From: JBCBEX01 sp038528235
Lineage (GTDB): Bacteria; Bacteroidota; Rhodothermia; Rhodothermales; Rubricoccaceae
Assembly: GCA_038528235.1 (NCBI GenBank)
Contig: JBCBEX010000010.1
Location: forward strand, 1-64,000
Length of the DNA: 64,000 nt
Direction of reading: 5' to 3'
The first letter of the stretch is position 1; every line of letters begins with the position of its first letter. The position numbers were made by a program, and so were the translations under genes. Positions 50,811 through 59,243 of the stretch are shown here, piece by piece. Under the pieces are notes generated by a model. That model did no database searches. It was not told the origin of the DNA and saw nothing but the letters and a program-made list of their open reading frames with translations.

Positions 50811-51401
50811 TTGCCAACACTCCACCTTCTCCGCCACCTCCCCGCCGCCGGTGCCGACGGCCGCGCGATCGGCCACACCGATCTGCCGCTCGCCGACCCC
50901 GCCGCGCCCAGCCGCCTCGCCCAAGCTTGGCCTCACGCAGCCCCGACGCGCCTCGTCGCGAGCCCACTGCGGCGCGCCGCGCACACCGCGCGTGCGCTTG
51001 GAACGCAATGGGGCCTGGAGATCGAGCATGAACCCGGTCTGCGCGAGATGGATTTCGGCGCATGGGACGGGCGCACGTGGGACGAGATCGAGCGCGACGA
51101 TGCGGCGGCCCTGCACGCCTGGATGGGCAACTGGACCGCGGCGCCTGCCCCCGGAGGCGAGTCGTTTGCCGACGTGCAGGCGCGCGTGGGGGCTTGGCTA
51201 GCGGAGCTAGTCGATGGTACCTCGTCGGAAGACGACACGACCGTGGTGGTCGTGGCGCATGCCGGCTCGATCCGCGCGGTCCTCGTGCAGGTGCTCGGCC
51301 TGGACCCCACGCAGGCCTTCCGCCTCGACGTGCACCACGGAGCGCTCACGACCGTTCGCCTCCGGCCGCCGTGCCTGACCGTCCTCAATCGGCCCTTGTG
51401 A
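50811..51401 (+). CDS. cobC: Alpha-ribazole phosphatase-like histidine phosphatase (CobC family)
   Basis: Histidine phosphatase of about 196 residues, expected to remove phosphate from alpha-ribazole 5'-phosphate. The catalytic N-terminus is 'LHLLRHLPAAGADGRAIGHT' (RH present, RHG replaced by RHL), then 'ASPLRRAAHTARALG' (second Arg), 'LREMDFGAWDGRTWDEIERD' and the acid motif, and 'VVVVAHAGSIRAVLVQVLGL' (second His). The TTG at 50811 is preferred because it lies 18 bases after cobS and opens just before the core; an ATG at 50751 would overlap cobS out of frame by 43 bases. Bacteroidota CobC proteins commonly lack the G. Confidence 0.8.
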   Translation: MPTLHLLRHLPAAGADGRAIGHTDLPLADPAAPSRLAQAWPHAAPTRLVASPLRRAAHTARALGTQWGLEIEHEPGLREMDFGAWDGRTWDEIERDDAAALHAWMGNWTAAPAPGGESFADVQARVGAWLAELVDGTSSEDDTTVVVVAHAGSIRAVLVQVLGLDPTQAFRLDVHHGALTTVRLRPPCLTVLNRPL

Positions 51402-51414
51402 CCTTGGACCTGTG

Positions 51415-52344
51415 ATGCTACACCACCTCCTCCCTGCTCTCCTCGCTGTGCTCACGTTGGCAGGCTGCCGCCCGCAGTCCTCAGCCTCGACGGAGGACGG
51501 CGGAGCGTCTGCCGCCGACTCCGTGCACACGGTTTCAATGCACACGGTGCAGGACGACCTCGGGCGGAGCGTGCACCTGCCGCAGTCGCCGCAGCGCATC
51601 GTGCCGCTGGCGCCAAGCGTGACCGAGTTGGTCGCCGCAGCGGGCGGCCTCGACCAACTGGCAGCGCGCACGCCCTACTGCAACGCCCCGGAGGCAGCCC
51701 TGGCACTCCGTCCAATCTCGACCTATCCGCTTGATCGTGAGGCGCTGGTGGCCGTCCAGACCGATCTCGTAATTGGGACCGATCAGGTGAACGACCCCAG
51801 CGTTGGCGACGGCCTCAGCACGTTCGGCATCCCAGCGTTCTACCTCCGCTTTGAGACCCTCGCTGATGTACCCCGGACGCTTCGTGTGGTGGGCGACCTG
51901 CTCAGCACTCGCGACGTGGCCGAAGCGGCGGCTCAGCGCTTTGAGGCGCGCATCGGCAACACATCGCCAGCCGACCCCGACGCACCGCGGGTGCTCGTGC
52001 TCATCGGCGACGACGTCCTCTACGGGTTCGGCGAGGCGAGCTACGTCCACGACCTGGTAGCTCGGGCTGGGGGCCGGTCCATCACGGCGCAGCTTGAGGG
52101 CGAAGGCGTGACCCTGTCGAGCGAGTGGGTGCTGACCCAGGCGCCCGAGGTCATCGGCGTGCTGGCCGGGACGGACTACCGTGCCGACGACCTAAGGACG
52201 GCGCAACCAGCCTGGAAGGATGTTCCAGCACTGCAAAACGAGGCTGTGTGCGGCCTCAATCCCGATCTCATCTCGCGGCCAGGTCCACGCCTCGCCGACG
52301 GCATCGACGCGCTGGCTGCTTGCATCGCAGCCGCACGCGGGTGA
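51415..52344 (+). CDS. btuF: Cobalamin-binding periplasmic lipoprotein, BtuF-like
   Basis: 309 residues from the ATG giving MLHHLLPALLAVLTLAGCRP; lipobox LTLAGC. A Ser/Asp linker is followed by 'VQDDLGRSVHLPQSPQRIVP', 'LAPSVTELVAAAGGLDQLAA', 'TYPLDREALVAVQTDLVIGT', 'LSTFGIPAFYLRFETLADVP' and 'VLIGDDVLYGFGEASYVHDL', all class III binding-protein features of the BtuF/FecB kind. Placement behind the riboswitch and cobTSC argues for corrinoid as ligand. No BtuCD transporter genes are in the window, so they must be elsewhere. Confidence 0.85.
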   Translation: MLHHLLPALLAVLTLAGCRPQSSASTEDGGASAADSVHTVSMHTVQDDLGRSVHLPQSPQRIVPLAPSVTELVAAAGGLDQLAARTPYCNAPEAALALRPISTYPLDREALVAVQTDLVIGTDQVNDPSVGDGLSTFGIPAFYLRFETLADVPRTLRVVGDLLSTRDVAEAAAQRFEARIGNTSPADPDAPRVLVLIGDDVLYGFGEASYVHDLVARAGGRSITAQLEGEGVTLSSEWVLTQAPEVIGVLAGTDYRADDLRTAQPAWKDVPALQNEAVCGLNPDLISRPGPRLADGIDALAACIAAARG

Positions 52345-52365
52345 ACCCGCACGCTGGCGACGGAG

Positions 52366-53532
52366 CTAGGCCGCCATCGCGCGGCCCCGGAGGCTGCCCA
52401 CGGCGCTGACGACGGCCTCGGCGGCGGCGTCCACCTCAGCTTCCGTCGTGTAGCGGCCGAACGAGAACCGGAGCGAGGCGAATGCCTCGGCGCGGCTACG
52501 CCCCATCGCGGTGAGCACGTGACTCGGCTGTGACGCGCGTGTCTTGCACGCAGCCCCCGTCGAGGCGGCAACGCCGCGCAGGAGGGGAAGTAGCTTGCGC
52601 GTCTCCGTACCCGGAATCGTCAGGTTCGAGACCGTCGGCACGCGCGGCGACTCTGCACCGTTGACGGTGACGTCGGCGAAGCTCGTCGTGATGGTCGCTT
52701 CGAAGCGGTCGCGGAGGCGCTCCAGGTAGGCCGACTCTTGCGCGAGGCGCTCGTCGGCGAGATCGGCGGCCTTGCCCATGCCGACGATGCCCGGCACGTT
52801 GTAGTGGCCGGAGCGCAGGCCGTCCTGCTGGCCTGCTCCGGTGAGTTCGGGCAGCAGGCGGACCCGGCGCGGGCGGCGACGCACCCACAGGCCGCCGGTA
52901 CCCTTCGGGCCGTAGAACTGGTTGGCGTCGAAGGCCAGCAGGTCCACGTCGGCGGCGTCCACGTCCACGGGCACCTTGCCGACAGCCCACGTGGCGTCGG
53001 CGAGCAGGAAGGCGCCGCCGCTGTGCGCGACCTCGGCGATCTCGGCCATCGGGAGGAGCACGCCCGTCTGGTCGTTGGCCCACATGGCCGCCACGAGCAG
53101 CGTGTCGCGGTTCACCGCCGCGCGCAACGCATCTGTGTCGACCTGCCCAGCGCGGTCCACCGGGACCACAACGATGTCGAAGCCGTCGCGCTCCAGGCTC
53201 GCTGCCGTCTCCAGCACACGCGGGTGCTCCGTGGCCACGGTCACGATGCGCGTCCGGCGATGACCGTAGGTCGAGGCCAGCCCTCGCATGGCGAGGTTGA
53301 CCGCCTCGGTGGCGCCGCTGGTGAAGACGAAGCCGGCGGCCTCCGCGTTGAGCAGCAACCCAAGCTGCCCGCGCGCCACGTCGATGGCCTCGTCGGCGGT
53401 CCAGCCGTGCGCGTGCAGCGTCTGCCCCGGGTCACCGAAACGCTCCGTGAAATAGGGGCGCATCGCCTCGAAGGCGAGGGGGTCAACGGGGGCAGCGGCG
53501 TGGTAATCGAGGTAGATCGGCGCGGCGGACAT
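52366..53532 (-). CDS. Cysteine desulfurase-fold protein lacking the PLP lysine
   Basis: 388 residues from the ATG giving MSAAPIYLDYHAAAPVDPLA. Clear NifS/IscS family sequence: 'FVFTSGATEAVNLAMRGLA', 'VTVATEHPRVLETAASLERD' (H103), 'LVAAMWANDQTGVLLPMAEI', 'LLADATWAVGKVPVDV' (D179) and the active-site loop 'ASTGAACKTRASQPSHVLTA' with C329. The PLP segment, normally SGHKLYGPKG, reads FDANQFYGPKG: the Schiff-base Lys is Q205, the preceding His is N204 and the Ser is D202. The Gln after D179 is also missing (W182). So the catalytic Cys is kept but the PLP lysine is not; activity as a desulfurase is doubtful. Confidence 0.88.
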   Translation of the reverse strand: MSAAPIYLDYHAAAPVDPLAFEAMRPYFTERFGDPGQTLHAHGWTADEAIDVARGQLGLLLNAEAAGFVFTSGATEAVNLAMRGLASTYGHRRTRIVTVATEHPRVLETAASLERDGFDIVVVPVDRAGQVDTDALRAAVNRDTLLVAAMWANDQTGVLLPMAEIAEVAHSGGAFLLADATWAVGKVPVDVDAADVDLLAFDANQFYGPKGTGGLWVRRRPRRVRLLPELTGAGQQDGLRSGHYNVPGIVGMGKAADLADERLAQESAYLERLRDRFEATITTSFADVTVNGAESPRVPTVSNLTIPGTETRKLLPLLRGVAASTGAACKTRASQPSHVLTAMGRSRAEAFASLRFSFGRYTTEAEVDAAAEAVVSAVGSLRGRAMAA

Positions 53533-53741
53533 GAACGCGAGATCGGTGCGGGGGGAAGAGGCAGGTGTAGCGTGAGAAGCTAACAGCGGGCGACCCATTT
53601 GTGTTGCCCGAAATCGGTTTCGGAAGCGCTTTCATCCAAATCCATATCCCCTTCGCATCGAGCGCGTATTTTGGGCCTCTGGCAAGGCCGACCGAGGACC
53701 CGGCCATCCTTCCACCACACTACAGAATCCCTCCCATACCT
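53533..53741 (+). promoter_or_regulatory. Divergent intergenic region with small palindrome
   Basis: Between the desulfurase-like gene and the hydrolase lipoprotein. CCGAAATCGGTTTCGG (53608-53623) is a 6-bp inverted repeat with a 4-base centre, and TATTTTGG (near 53669) is a near match to a TAnnTTTG box for the plus strand. It may hold promoters for both genes; no regulator can be suggested. Confidence 0.3.
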
Positions 53742-54929
53742 ATGCCCGTTTTTTCCCTGAACGACGTGACGCGTCGTCTCGCCCTCTTGCTGCTGCTCGC
53801 CGTCGTCGCCGTCGGCTGCGACACGTCGGACGACGAGACCGTCGACCCCGTTGTCGACCAGCCTAGCATCGGCCTCCTCTTCGCCGCGCCCTCGCAGGCC
53901 GAGATCGACGCGGTGCGCGCCGACCTGCTCGCCCGCGCCACCGACGGCAGCTACGCCGTCCGCGACGTTGCCGTGGAGGCCCAGCAGACGCTCGGCGACG
54001 GCAGCACGGTCTATGTCGTCTCCCACACGATGGCCGACATCGACGGCACCGACTTCACCAACTACGCCGCCATCCGCATCCCCCAGGGCGCGGACAACCT
54101 CCCGGTACTCATCATCAACCACGGCGGCGACCAGGGCTTCTCGCTCGACGACGAACTGGCGCTGCTGCTGGGCGGCTTCCCGTCTGTTGCGGCGGCGACC
54201 GTCCAAGCCTGGCCCGTCTTCCGCAGCGAGACCATCCGCGACGCGTTCGGCCAGACCTACACCGCGGGCGGTGCCCCGAGCCCCTGGGACCGCGACGTGG
54301 ACGACGCCATCACCCTGATGAACGCCGTCCTCGACACCTTCCCCGACGAGACGGACGCCGAGCGCCTCGGCACGCTCGGCTACAGCCGCGGCGGCGCCGT
54401 GAGCCTGCTGATGGCCCAGCGCGGCGTCGGCATCGATGCAGTTACGGACTACTTCGGCCCCACCGACTTCTTCGACCCGACGATCCAGACGCTCGCCGTC
54501 GGCGTGCTCGTCAACGACCCGGGGGCGCTCTCGCTGCCCGGCGCCATCTTCCTCCGCGACGAGTTGCTGCAGCCCTACTTCGCGGGCTCGCTCTCCGAGG
54601 CCGACGCGCGGGCCGAGGTCGTCAAGCGCTCCTCGGCGCTCTACACGGCGTTCCTGCCCAACACGCAGGTCCTCCACCACCGCCGCGACATCGTCGTGCC
54701 GTTCGAGCAGGCCGCCGCCTTCAACGTGGCGGCACAGGCGGCCCCGCCGATGGGCGTCTACGAGTACAACGCCTACGGCGAGGCGCCCACCAGCGAGGAA
54801 GACCTCGGCGTCGAGTTCCACTCGCCGTTCGTCATGGGCGAGGGCGGGGTCGAAGGCTTCAGCCTCGTGGCGCAGTTCCACGCGCAGTACCTCCTCGCCG
54901 GAGCGACGGCCCCGGCCCCCTCGTTCTAG
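53742..54929 (+). CDS. Alpha/beta-hydrolase lipoprotein
   Basis: 395 residues from the ATG giving MPVFSLNDVTRRLALLLLLA; lipobox AVGC at 22-25. The mature protein has an alpha/beta-hydrolase core: 'LPVLIINHGGDQGFSLDDEL' (oxyanion side), nucleophile elbow 'LGTLGYSRGGAVSLLMAQRG' (GYSRG), a candidate Asp in 'TQVLHHRRDIVVPFEQAAAF' and a candidate His in 'LGVEFHSPFVMGEGGVEGFS'. It resembles secreted dienelactone-hydrolase or S9-like esterases; substrate unknown. Signal anchored in the outer or inner membrane through the lipid. The upstream frame is rejected because it lacks a signal. Confidence 0.78.
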   Translation: MPVFSLNDVTRRLALLLLLAVVAVGCDTSDDETVDPVVDQPSIGLLFAAPSQAEIDAVRADLLARATDGSYAVRDVAVEAQQTLGDGSTVYVVSHTMADIDGTDFTNYAAIRIPQGADNLPVLIINHGGDQGFSLDDELALLLGGFPSVAAATVQAWPVFRSETIRDAFGQTYTAGGAPSPWDRDVDDAITLMNAVLDTFPDETDAERLGTLGYSRGGAVSLLMAQRGVGIDAVTDYFGPTDFFDPTIQTLAVGVLVNDPGALSLPGAIFLRDELLQPYFAGSLSEADARAEVVKRSSALYTAFLPNTQVLHHRRDIVVPFEQAAAFNVAAQAAPPMGVYEYNAYGEAPTSEEDLGVEFHSPFVMGEGGVEGFSLVAQFHAQYLLAGATAPAPSF

Positions 54930-54951
54930 GTAGCCCTACCTATCGACGTGC

Positions 54952-54993
54952 GCGCCGCCTCGGTCTCTGCCAGACCGGGGCGGCGCTGTGTTT
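54952..54993. terminator. Bidirectional terminator hairpin between convergent genes
   Basis: GCGCCGCCTCGGTCT (54952-54966), loop CTGCC, and AGACCGGGGCGGCGC (54972-54986) form a 15-bp stem with one G-T pair, followed by TGTGTTT on the plus strand. Placed between the stops of the hydrolase gene (+) and the FtsX permease gene (-), so it can serve both. Confidence 0.75.
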
Positions 54994-55042
54994 AGGAGGC
55001 ACTAATCAGCCATGGAGCCTCTGGCGCCGGACGCTACGGCTC

Positions 55043-57403
55043 TCATTCTGACCGGAGCGACTGAACCGGATTTGCCGTAGCGGCTCGGACAGCCTGACTT
55101 CCTGCGGTGACCACGGCAAGCAGCAGCGCACCCAGAACCGCCACCGCGAAGGGGGTGATCCCCAACTCGACCCGGTAGGCAAACCCAGCCAGCCAGTGGT
55201 CTATCAGTAGCATGGCGACCGGGACGGCCACGGCGCAGGCGAGCCCGACCCAGATCAGAAAATCGCGCGACAGCAAGCCGACTAGCCCGGCCACGGAGGC
55301 CCCGAGGACACGCCGGACGCCGATCTCCTTGCGCCGCTGTTCGGCGGCATACGCTGCCAACCCCACCAGGCCCAGCGTGGCGATCAGCGTCGCGATCCCG
55401 GCGAACCACCACGCCATCGTGCCGAGTTGGCGCTCGTCCTGATAGATCCGGTTGTACTCGTCGTCCAGGAAGCGGTAATCGAGCGGATAGGCCGGACTAA
55501 ACGTCTCCGTCGCCGCCGTAAGACGCGCCAGCGCGGCGTCGGCCTGCCCCGGCGCGGTGCGCACAAAGGCCAAGGCCCAGCTGGATTCGCGCGGCGAGGC
55601 CAGCCAGAAGATCGTTGGGGACGTGGCGCTCCCCGCCGCCCGCATGTGGAAGTCCTTGACCACCCCTACGATCTCGCCCTCGCCCTCCCACAGCGTAATC
55701 CGCTCGCCGACCGGGGCTTCGAAGCCCATCAGGCGCGCAGCCGTCTCGTTGATGATGAAGTTCGACGAATCGGACGCGATGTCTGTGGAGAAGGCCCGGC
55801 CCGCCGCCATCTCCATCCCGAGCGCGTCGATCGCCTCGGCGTCGATGCCCATATAGTGGAACGAGGCTGCCACGCTGGGGTCCTTGCCACGCCACTCGAC
55901 GCTGCCTGTCGACGAGCCCATCTGGAGCGGGTTGCTGTGCGCGGTCCCCACGTTCGTGATTGCCGGGTCGTCCACGAGGGCACGTCGGAAGGCGTCGTAG
56001 TTGGCCGCGGCCCCATCGCGCAGCGGCGCCATGATGAGTTCCTCGCGGTCGAGCCCGATGTCGCGGGTTTGGATGAAGTCGAGCTGCGCTGCGACGGCCA
56101 GCGTCCCGACGATGAGCACCACGGAAGCGGCGAACTGGAACACGACCAGGCTGCGGCGCAGCACGAGCCCGCCTTTGCGCTCCCCCTTGAGGATCTTGAC
56201 CGGGCTGAAACGCGAGAGGATCACTGCCGGATACAGCCCCGCCGCGATGCCTGCGAGGACGGCCACGCCGAGGAAGCCCAGCCACATCCAGCCGGGCAGG
56301 CTCACCGCGCCGAGGTCTTTGTCGAGGAGCGTGCCGAAGGGGGTGGCGAGCAGCGAGAACAGCACGAGAGCCGCGAGGAAGGCCACCAGCGCCATCAGTA
56401 CCGATTCGCTCAGGAACTGCCGCATCAGGCTCCACCGCGTCGCGCCCATCGACTTGCGCACGCCGATCTCGCCCGCCCGACGAGTGGCCCGTGCCGTGGC
56501 AAGGTTGGTGAAGTTGATGCACGCCAGCGCGAGCAGCAGCGCCGCGATGATCGAGAACATGCGCACGCCGTCGATGCGACCGCCGACCAGCACGCCGTTG
56601 TCGTACGCGCCGTGGAGGTAGCGCTCGCTGTAGCGCTGCGCGAACGCCGTCGTGATTTCGAGGTCGTCGCGCTCCAGGAGGAGGTCCGTCATCGTGCGGT
56701 TGAGCGCGGCGATGTCTGCGTCGGGGCGGAGCGTCACGTAGAGCTCCATGGCGTTGTTGCCCCAATCCTTGACCCAGGCGTTGCGGGCGTAGAACTCCGA
56801 CGCGGGTGCGATCCACTCGAACGTCATCGACGCGCCGGCGGGTGGATCGGCTGCCACGCCTGTCACGCGGGCTTCGTGGTCGTTGAGGCGGACGGCCTGG
56901 CCCATGGCATCCTGGGGCAGCGCCTCCGGGCCGAAGAGCTTCTGCACCAGCCCCTCCGTGACGACGATCCCATCGGGCTCCGTGAGCACCGTGGCCGGGT
57001 CCCCGGCGAGGAGGTCGAAGGCGAACATCTCGAAGAACGGCTCGTCGGTCCAGAACCCGCTCACCCAGAACTTCTCCGTGCCTGCGGCGACCACCTGCTC
57101 GCCCTCGTCGCGCAACATCGTCGCGTGCTCGACCTCGGGGTAGCTGGCTCGTAGCTCCTCCGCGAGCGGCTGCGGCGCTACGGTCCAGGTCAACACCGTG
57201 GCGCCGCCGTCGAAGGAGGCCGTGCGTAGGACCTGGTAGAGGTCGTCGCTGTGCATCTGGTCCATCCGCAGTTCGTCCTGGACGGCGTAGAGGATCAGGA
57301 ACGCGGCGGCAAACCCGACGGCGAGGCCGGTCAGGTTGAGGGCGGAGTACGAGGCCTGCCGGCGGAACGCACGCAGCGCGGCGATCAGGGTGTTCTTGAG
57401 CAT
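55043..57403 (-). CDS. MacB-like/FtsX-domain ABC permease protein
   Basis: 786 residues. First membrane helix near residues 22-44 (SALNLTGLAVGFAAAFLILY), a periplasmic MacB-type core domain (about 45-275), three helices with an FtsX block 'EIGVRKSMGATRWSLMRQFL' near 315-400, a second periplasmic region, then the second FtsX block 'RRKEIGVRRVLGASVAGLVG' and final helices, ending 'QAVRAATANPVQSLRSE'. Both MacB_PCD and FtsX units are duplicated, as usual for the roughly 800-residue Bacteroidota permeases. The ATPase partner is not adjacent. Probably an export or efflux component. Confidence 0.9.
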   Translation of the reverse strand: MLKNTLIAALRAFRRQASYSALNLTGLAVGFAAAFLILYAVQDELRMDQMHSDDLYQVLRTASFDGGATVLTWTVAPQPLAEELRASYPEVEHATMLRDEGEQVVAAGTEKFWVSGFWTDEPFFEMFAFDLLAGDPATVLTEPDGIVVTEGLVQKLFGPEALPQDAMGQAVRLNDHEARVTGVAADPPAGASMTFEWIAPASEFYARNAWVKDWGNNAMELYVTLRPDADIAALNRTMTDLLLERDDLEITTAFAQRYSERYLHGAYDNGVLVGGRIDGVRMFSIIAALLLALACINFTNLATARATRRAGEIGVRKSMGATRWSLMRQFLSESVLMALVAFLAALVLFSLLATPFGTLLDKDLGAVSLPGWMWLGFLGVAVLAGIAAGLYPAVILSRFSPVKILKGERKGGLVLRRSLVVFQFAASVVLIVGTLAVAAQLDFIQTRDIGLDREELIMAPLRDGAAANYDAFRRALVDDPAITNVGTAHSNPLQMGSSTGSVEWRGKDPSVAASFHYMGIDAEAIDALGMEMAAGRAFSTDIASDSSNFIINETAARLMGFEAPVGERITLWEGEGEIVGVVKDFHMRAAGSATSPTIFWLASPRESSWALAFVRTAPGQADAALARLTAATETFSPAYPLDYRFLDDEYNRIYQDERQLGTMAWWFAGIATLIATLGLVGLAAYAAEQRRKEIGVRRVLGASVAGLVGLLSRDFLIWVGLACAVAVPVAMLLIDHWLAGFAYRVELGITPFAVAVLGALLLAVVTAGSQAVRAATANPVQSLRSE

Positions 57404-57776
57404 GGTCGGACGGCTGTAGACGAGATGCGGTGCGCAGGACGCTGCGACCCTGCCTCGTCAGGGTCAACCCCTGTGCCACCTTGGTCTCTGCCCCCATGGA
57501 GCGCTCCTCCCTTGCCGGACTGTGCGCCGACGCACACCCAGCAGGCGGCTCCGCCCGATGGGAGGCCTTGTGCACTTGTCTGACACCAAGTCCGAAAGCA
57601 TCGCTGCGGTTCGTCTCATCCTTCGAGGCCGGACCTGAGTGTGAACGTATGCAAGTGTGAACGTGTGAAGGTGGTTCTCCTCGTTCACACGTTCATGCGT
57701 CTACACGTTCATGCGTCCACACGTTCATACCGCCACGCTGCAAGCGGAGTTGGCATGAGTCGATCCGTGCCGGTCC
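57404..57776. other. Non-coding region between FtsX permease and M24 peptidase genes
   Basis: 373 bases lying upstream of the FtsX gene and downstream of the M24 gene. No gene or clear promoter was found. The half near the M24 gene (57639-57730) is filled by copy 3 of the 16-nt repeat; the rest is unremarkable. Confidence 0.6.
57639..57730. repeat. 16-nt periodic inverted repeat (copy 3)
   Basis: The left arm has GTGTGAACGTATGCA and GTGTGAACGTGTGAAGG. The right arm is three 16-nt units: CACACGTTCATGC at 57686-57698, TACACGTTCATGC at 57702-57714 and CACACGTTCATAC at 57718-57730, spaced exactly 16 nt. The last 13-mer is identical to both at 4239 and 4255. The arms can pair. It lies past the M24 stop, so here it is not a leader of that gene. 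Confidence 0.75.
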
Positions 57777-59168
57777 TCAGCGCGCGCCCATCTCGGACGC
57801 CTCGGGGATGGGCCGCAGCGGCCCCGTGTGCGACTGGCGCGGGACGAGGTGCAGTTCTGTCTGTCGCCCGTCGATGTACCACACGGCCTCGCCATCGAAA
57901 AAGGCGTCCTGTTCGAGCATGATGCGCACGGGCTGGTCGTCCCACGCGGGGATCGGCACGGCGGCGTTGAGCTCGATGGAGTGCGCCGTGTTGGCGTAGA
58001 GCGGATAGTCGCCCTTGCCCGGCACGCCACCCTGCTTGTCCCACATCCCGATGGCCGGGCCCGCGCCGTGGCCATGGTAGCCGAGCGGGTGCGTGTAGAT
58101 CGTCGCGTCGATGCCTTCCCGCTCGGCCTGCGCGAGCGCGGCGGCGAGGATCTCGTTGCCCGTACGCCCCATGGCGAACTCGTCGGTGAGGATGTCTTGC
58201 AGCCGGTTGCCGACGGCGAGCGCGGCTTTCACGTCGTCTGGGGCGTCGGCCTCGCCGGGGCGCAGGACGTAGGCATGCTCCTGCGTGTCGGTGTTGAGGC
58301 CGAGGTAGGTGATCCCGAGGTCCACGTGCAGCAGGTCGCCGGGCTGGATGGTGGCGTTGCCGCTGCCCCAGTCGGAGAAGTCGCCGCTGCGGGGTCCGCT
58401 CTCGGCGCGCTGGACGGACACGCTCGGGTGGAACCACGTCACGAGGTTGAGATCGCGGATGCGGTCGCGGTACCACCACTCGACATCCTCCACCGTCGTC
58501 ACGCCGGGCGTGATGACCTGCTCGGAGAAGCCCTCGGCGATGATCGCCTGCGCGATCTTGACGACCTGCGGGTAGACCGTCATCTCCTCCGGGATGCGCG
58601 TCTCCAACCAGCCAATCGAGAGCGCCTCGCCCGACACGATGCGGTCGCGGTGTGCCTCCGAGAGCGCTGCGTTCAGCCCATCGAATTCGGTCGCGGTGAG
58701 GCCGTCGGCGAGGGCAAACGTCGTGGAGCGGTTGAGCGCGATGCGCTGCGGGTCGCGCTCGGCGATGAGCTCGGCGACACGCGCCCACTGGTCGGGCTGC
58801 GTATCAGGATCCCACGCCGCCGGGAAGGCCTCGCCGACGGCATAGCGCGCGATGGCGAGGCGTTCGACGCCCTCTTCTCCCCAGTCATAAAACAGGAGAA
58901 TCGTCCGGCGACGCGCGTTGAGCCACGTCGCAGGCAGCATCGTCTTGAGCACCGGGTCCTCGTTGTACTCCCGCGCCACGAGCACCCACATGTCAATGCC
59001 CTCGCGCCGCATCAGCATCGGCACGACGGTATCGAGGCGGCGCTCCAGCCAGGCGTCACGCACCTCGGCGCGCTCCCGCATCGAGAGGATCGCGGGGATC
59101 GGCTCCTGCGCCACCGCGTCGCGTGGGATCAGCAGCAGGACAGCGAGGACGAGCAGGACGCGGCGCAT
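57777..59168 (-). CDS. Secreted M24 family metallopeptidase (Xaa-Pro aminopeptidase-like)
   Basis: 463 residues from the ATG giving MRRVLLVLAVLLLIPRDAVA, a signal peptide cleaved near VAQEP. An N-terminal creatinase-like half is followed by the pita-bread catalytic domain. Metal ligands fit the D-D-H-E-E set: 'LLHVDLGITYLGLNTDTQEH' (two Asp), 'LGYHGHGAGPAIGMWD' (His), 'HSIELNAAVPIPAW' (Glu) and 'RIMLEQDAFFDGEAVWYIDG' (Glu). Exported, so likely acts on proline-containing peptides in the periplasm or outside. It stands alone; the upstream gene is 75 bases away. Confidence 0.85.
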   Translation of the reverse strand: MRRVLLVLAVLLLIPRDAVAQEPIPAILSMRERAEVRDAWLERRLDTVVPMLMRREGIDMWVLVAREYNEDPVLKTMLPATWLNARRRTILLFYDWGEEGVERLAIARYAVGEAFPAAWDPDTQPDQWARVAELIAERDPQRIALNRSTTFALADGLTATEFDGLNAALSEAHRDRIVSGEALSIGWLETRIPEEMTVYPQVVKIAQAIIAEGFSEQVITPGVTTVEDVEWWYRDRIRDLNLVTWFHPSVSVQRAESGPRSGDFSDWGSGNATIQPGDLLHVDLGITYLGLNTDTQEHAYVLRPGEADAPDDVKAALAVGNRLQDILTDEFAMGRTGNEILAAALAQAEREGIDATIYTHPLGYHGHGAGPAIGMWDKQGGVPGKGDYPLYANTAHSIELNAAVPIPAWDDQPVRIMLEQDAFFDGEAVWYIDGRQTELHLVPRQSHTGPLRPIPEASEMGAR

Positions 59169-59243
59169 GGAAGTCGGGCACGGGCAAAACAGGACGAGGT
59201 CGCGCAACCTACGCCACAGCGCCCTGTCTCAGGCACCGGCGTC

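Noticed and set aside
55427..57154. 575-codon plus-strand open frame opposite the FtsX permease
   Set aside because: Antisense shadow of a gene with clear domains; arginine- and histidine-rich nonsense composition.
57639..57730. CRISPR array
   Set aside because: Repeat unit is 13-16 nt with no variable 30-nt spacers and no cas genes; it matches intergenic repeats elsewhere in the window.
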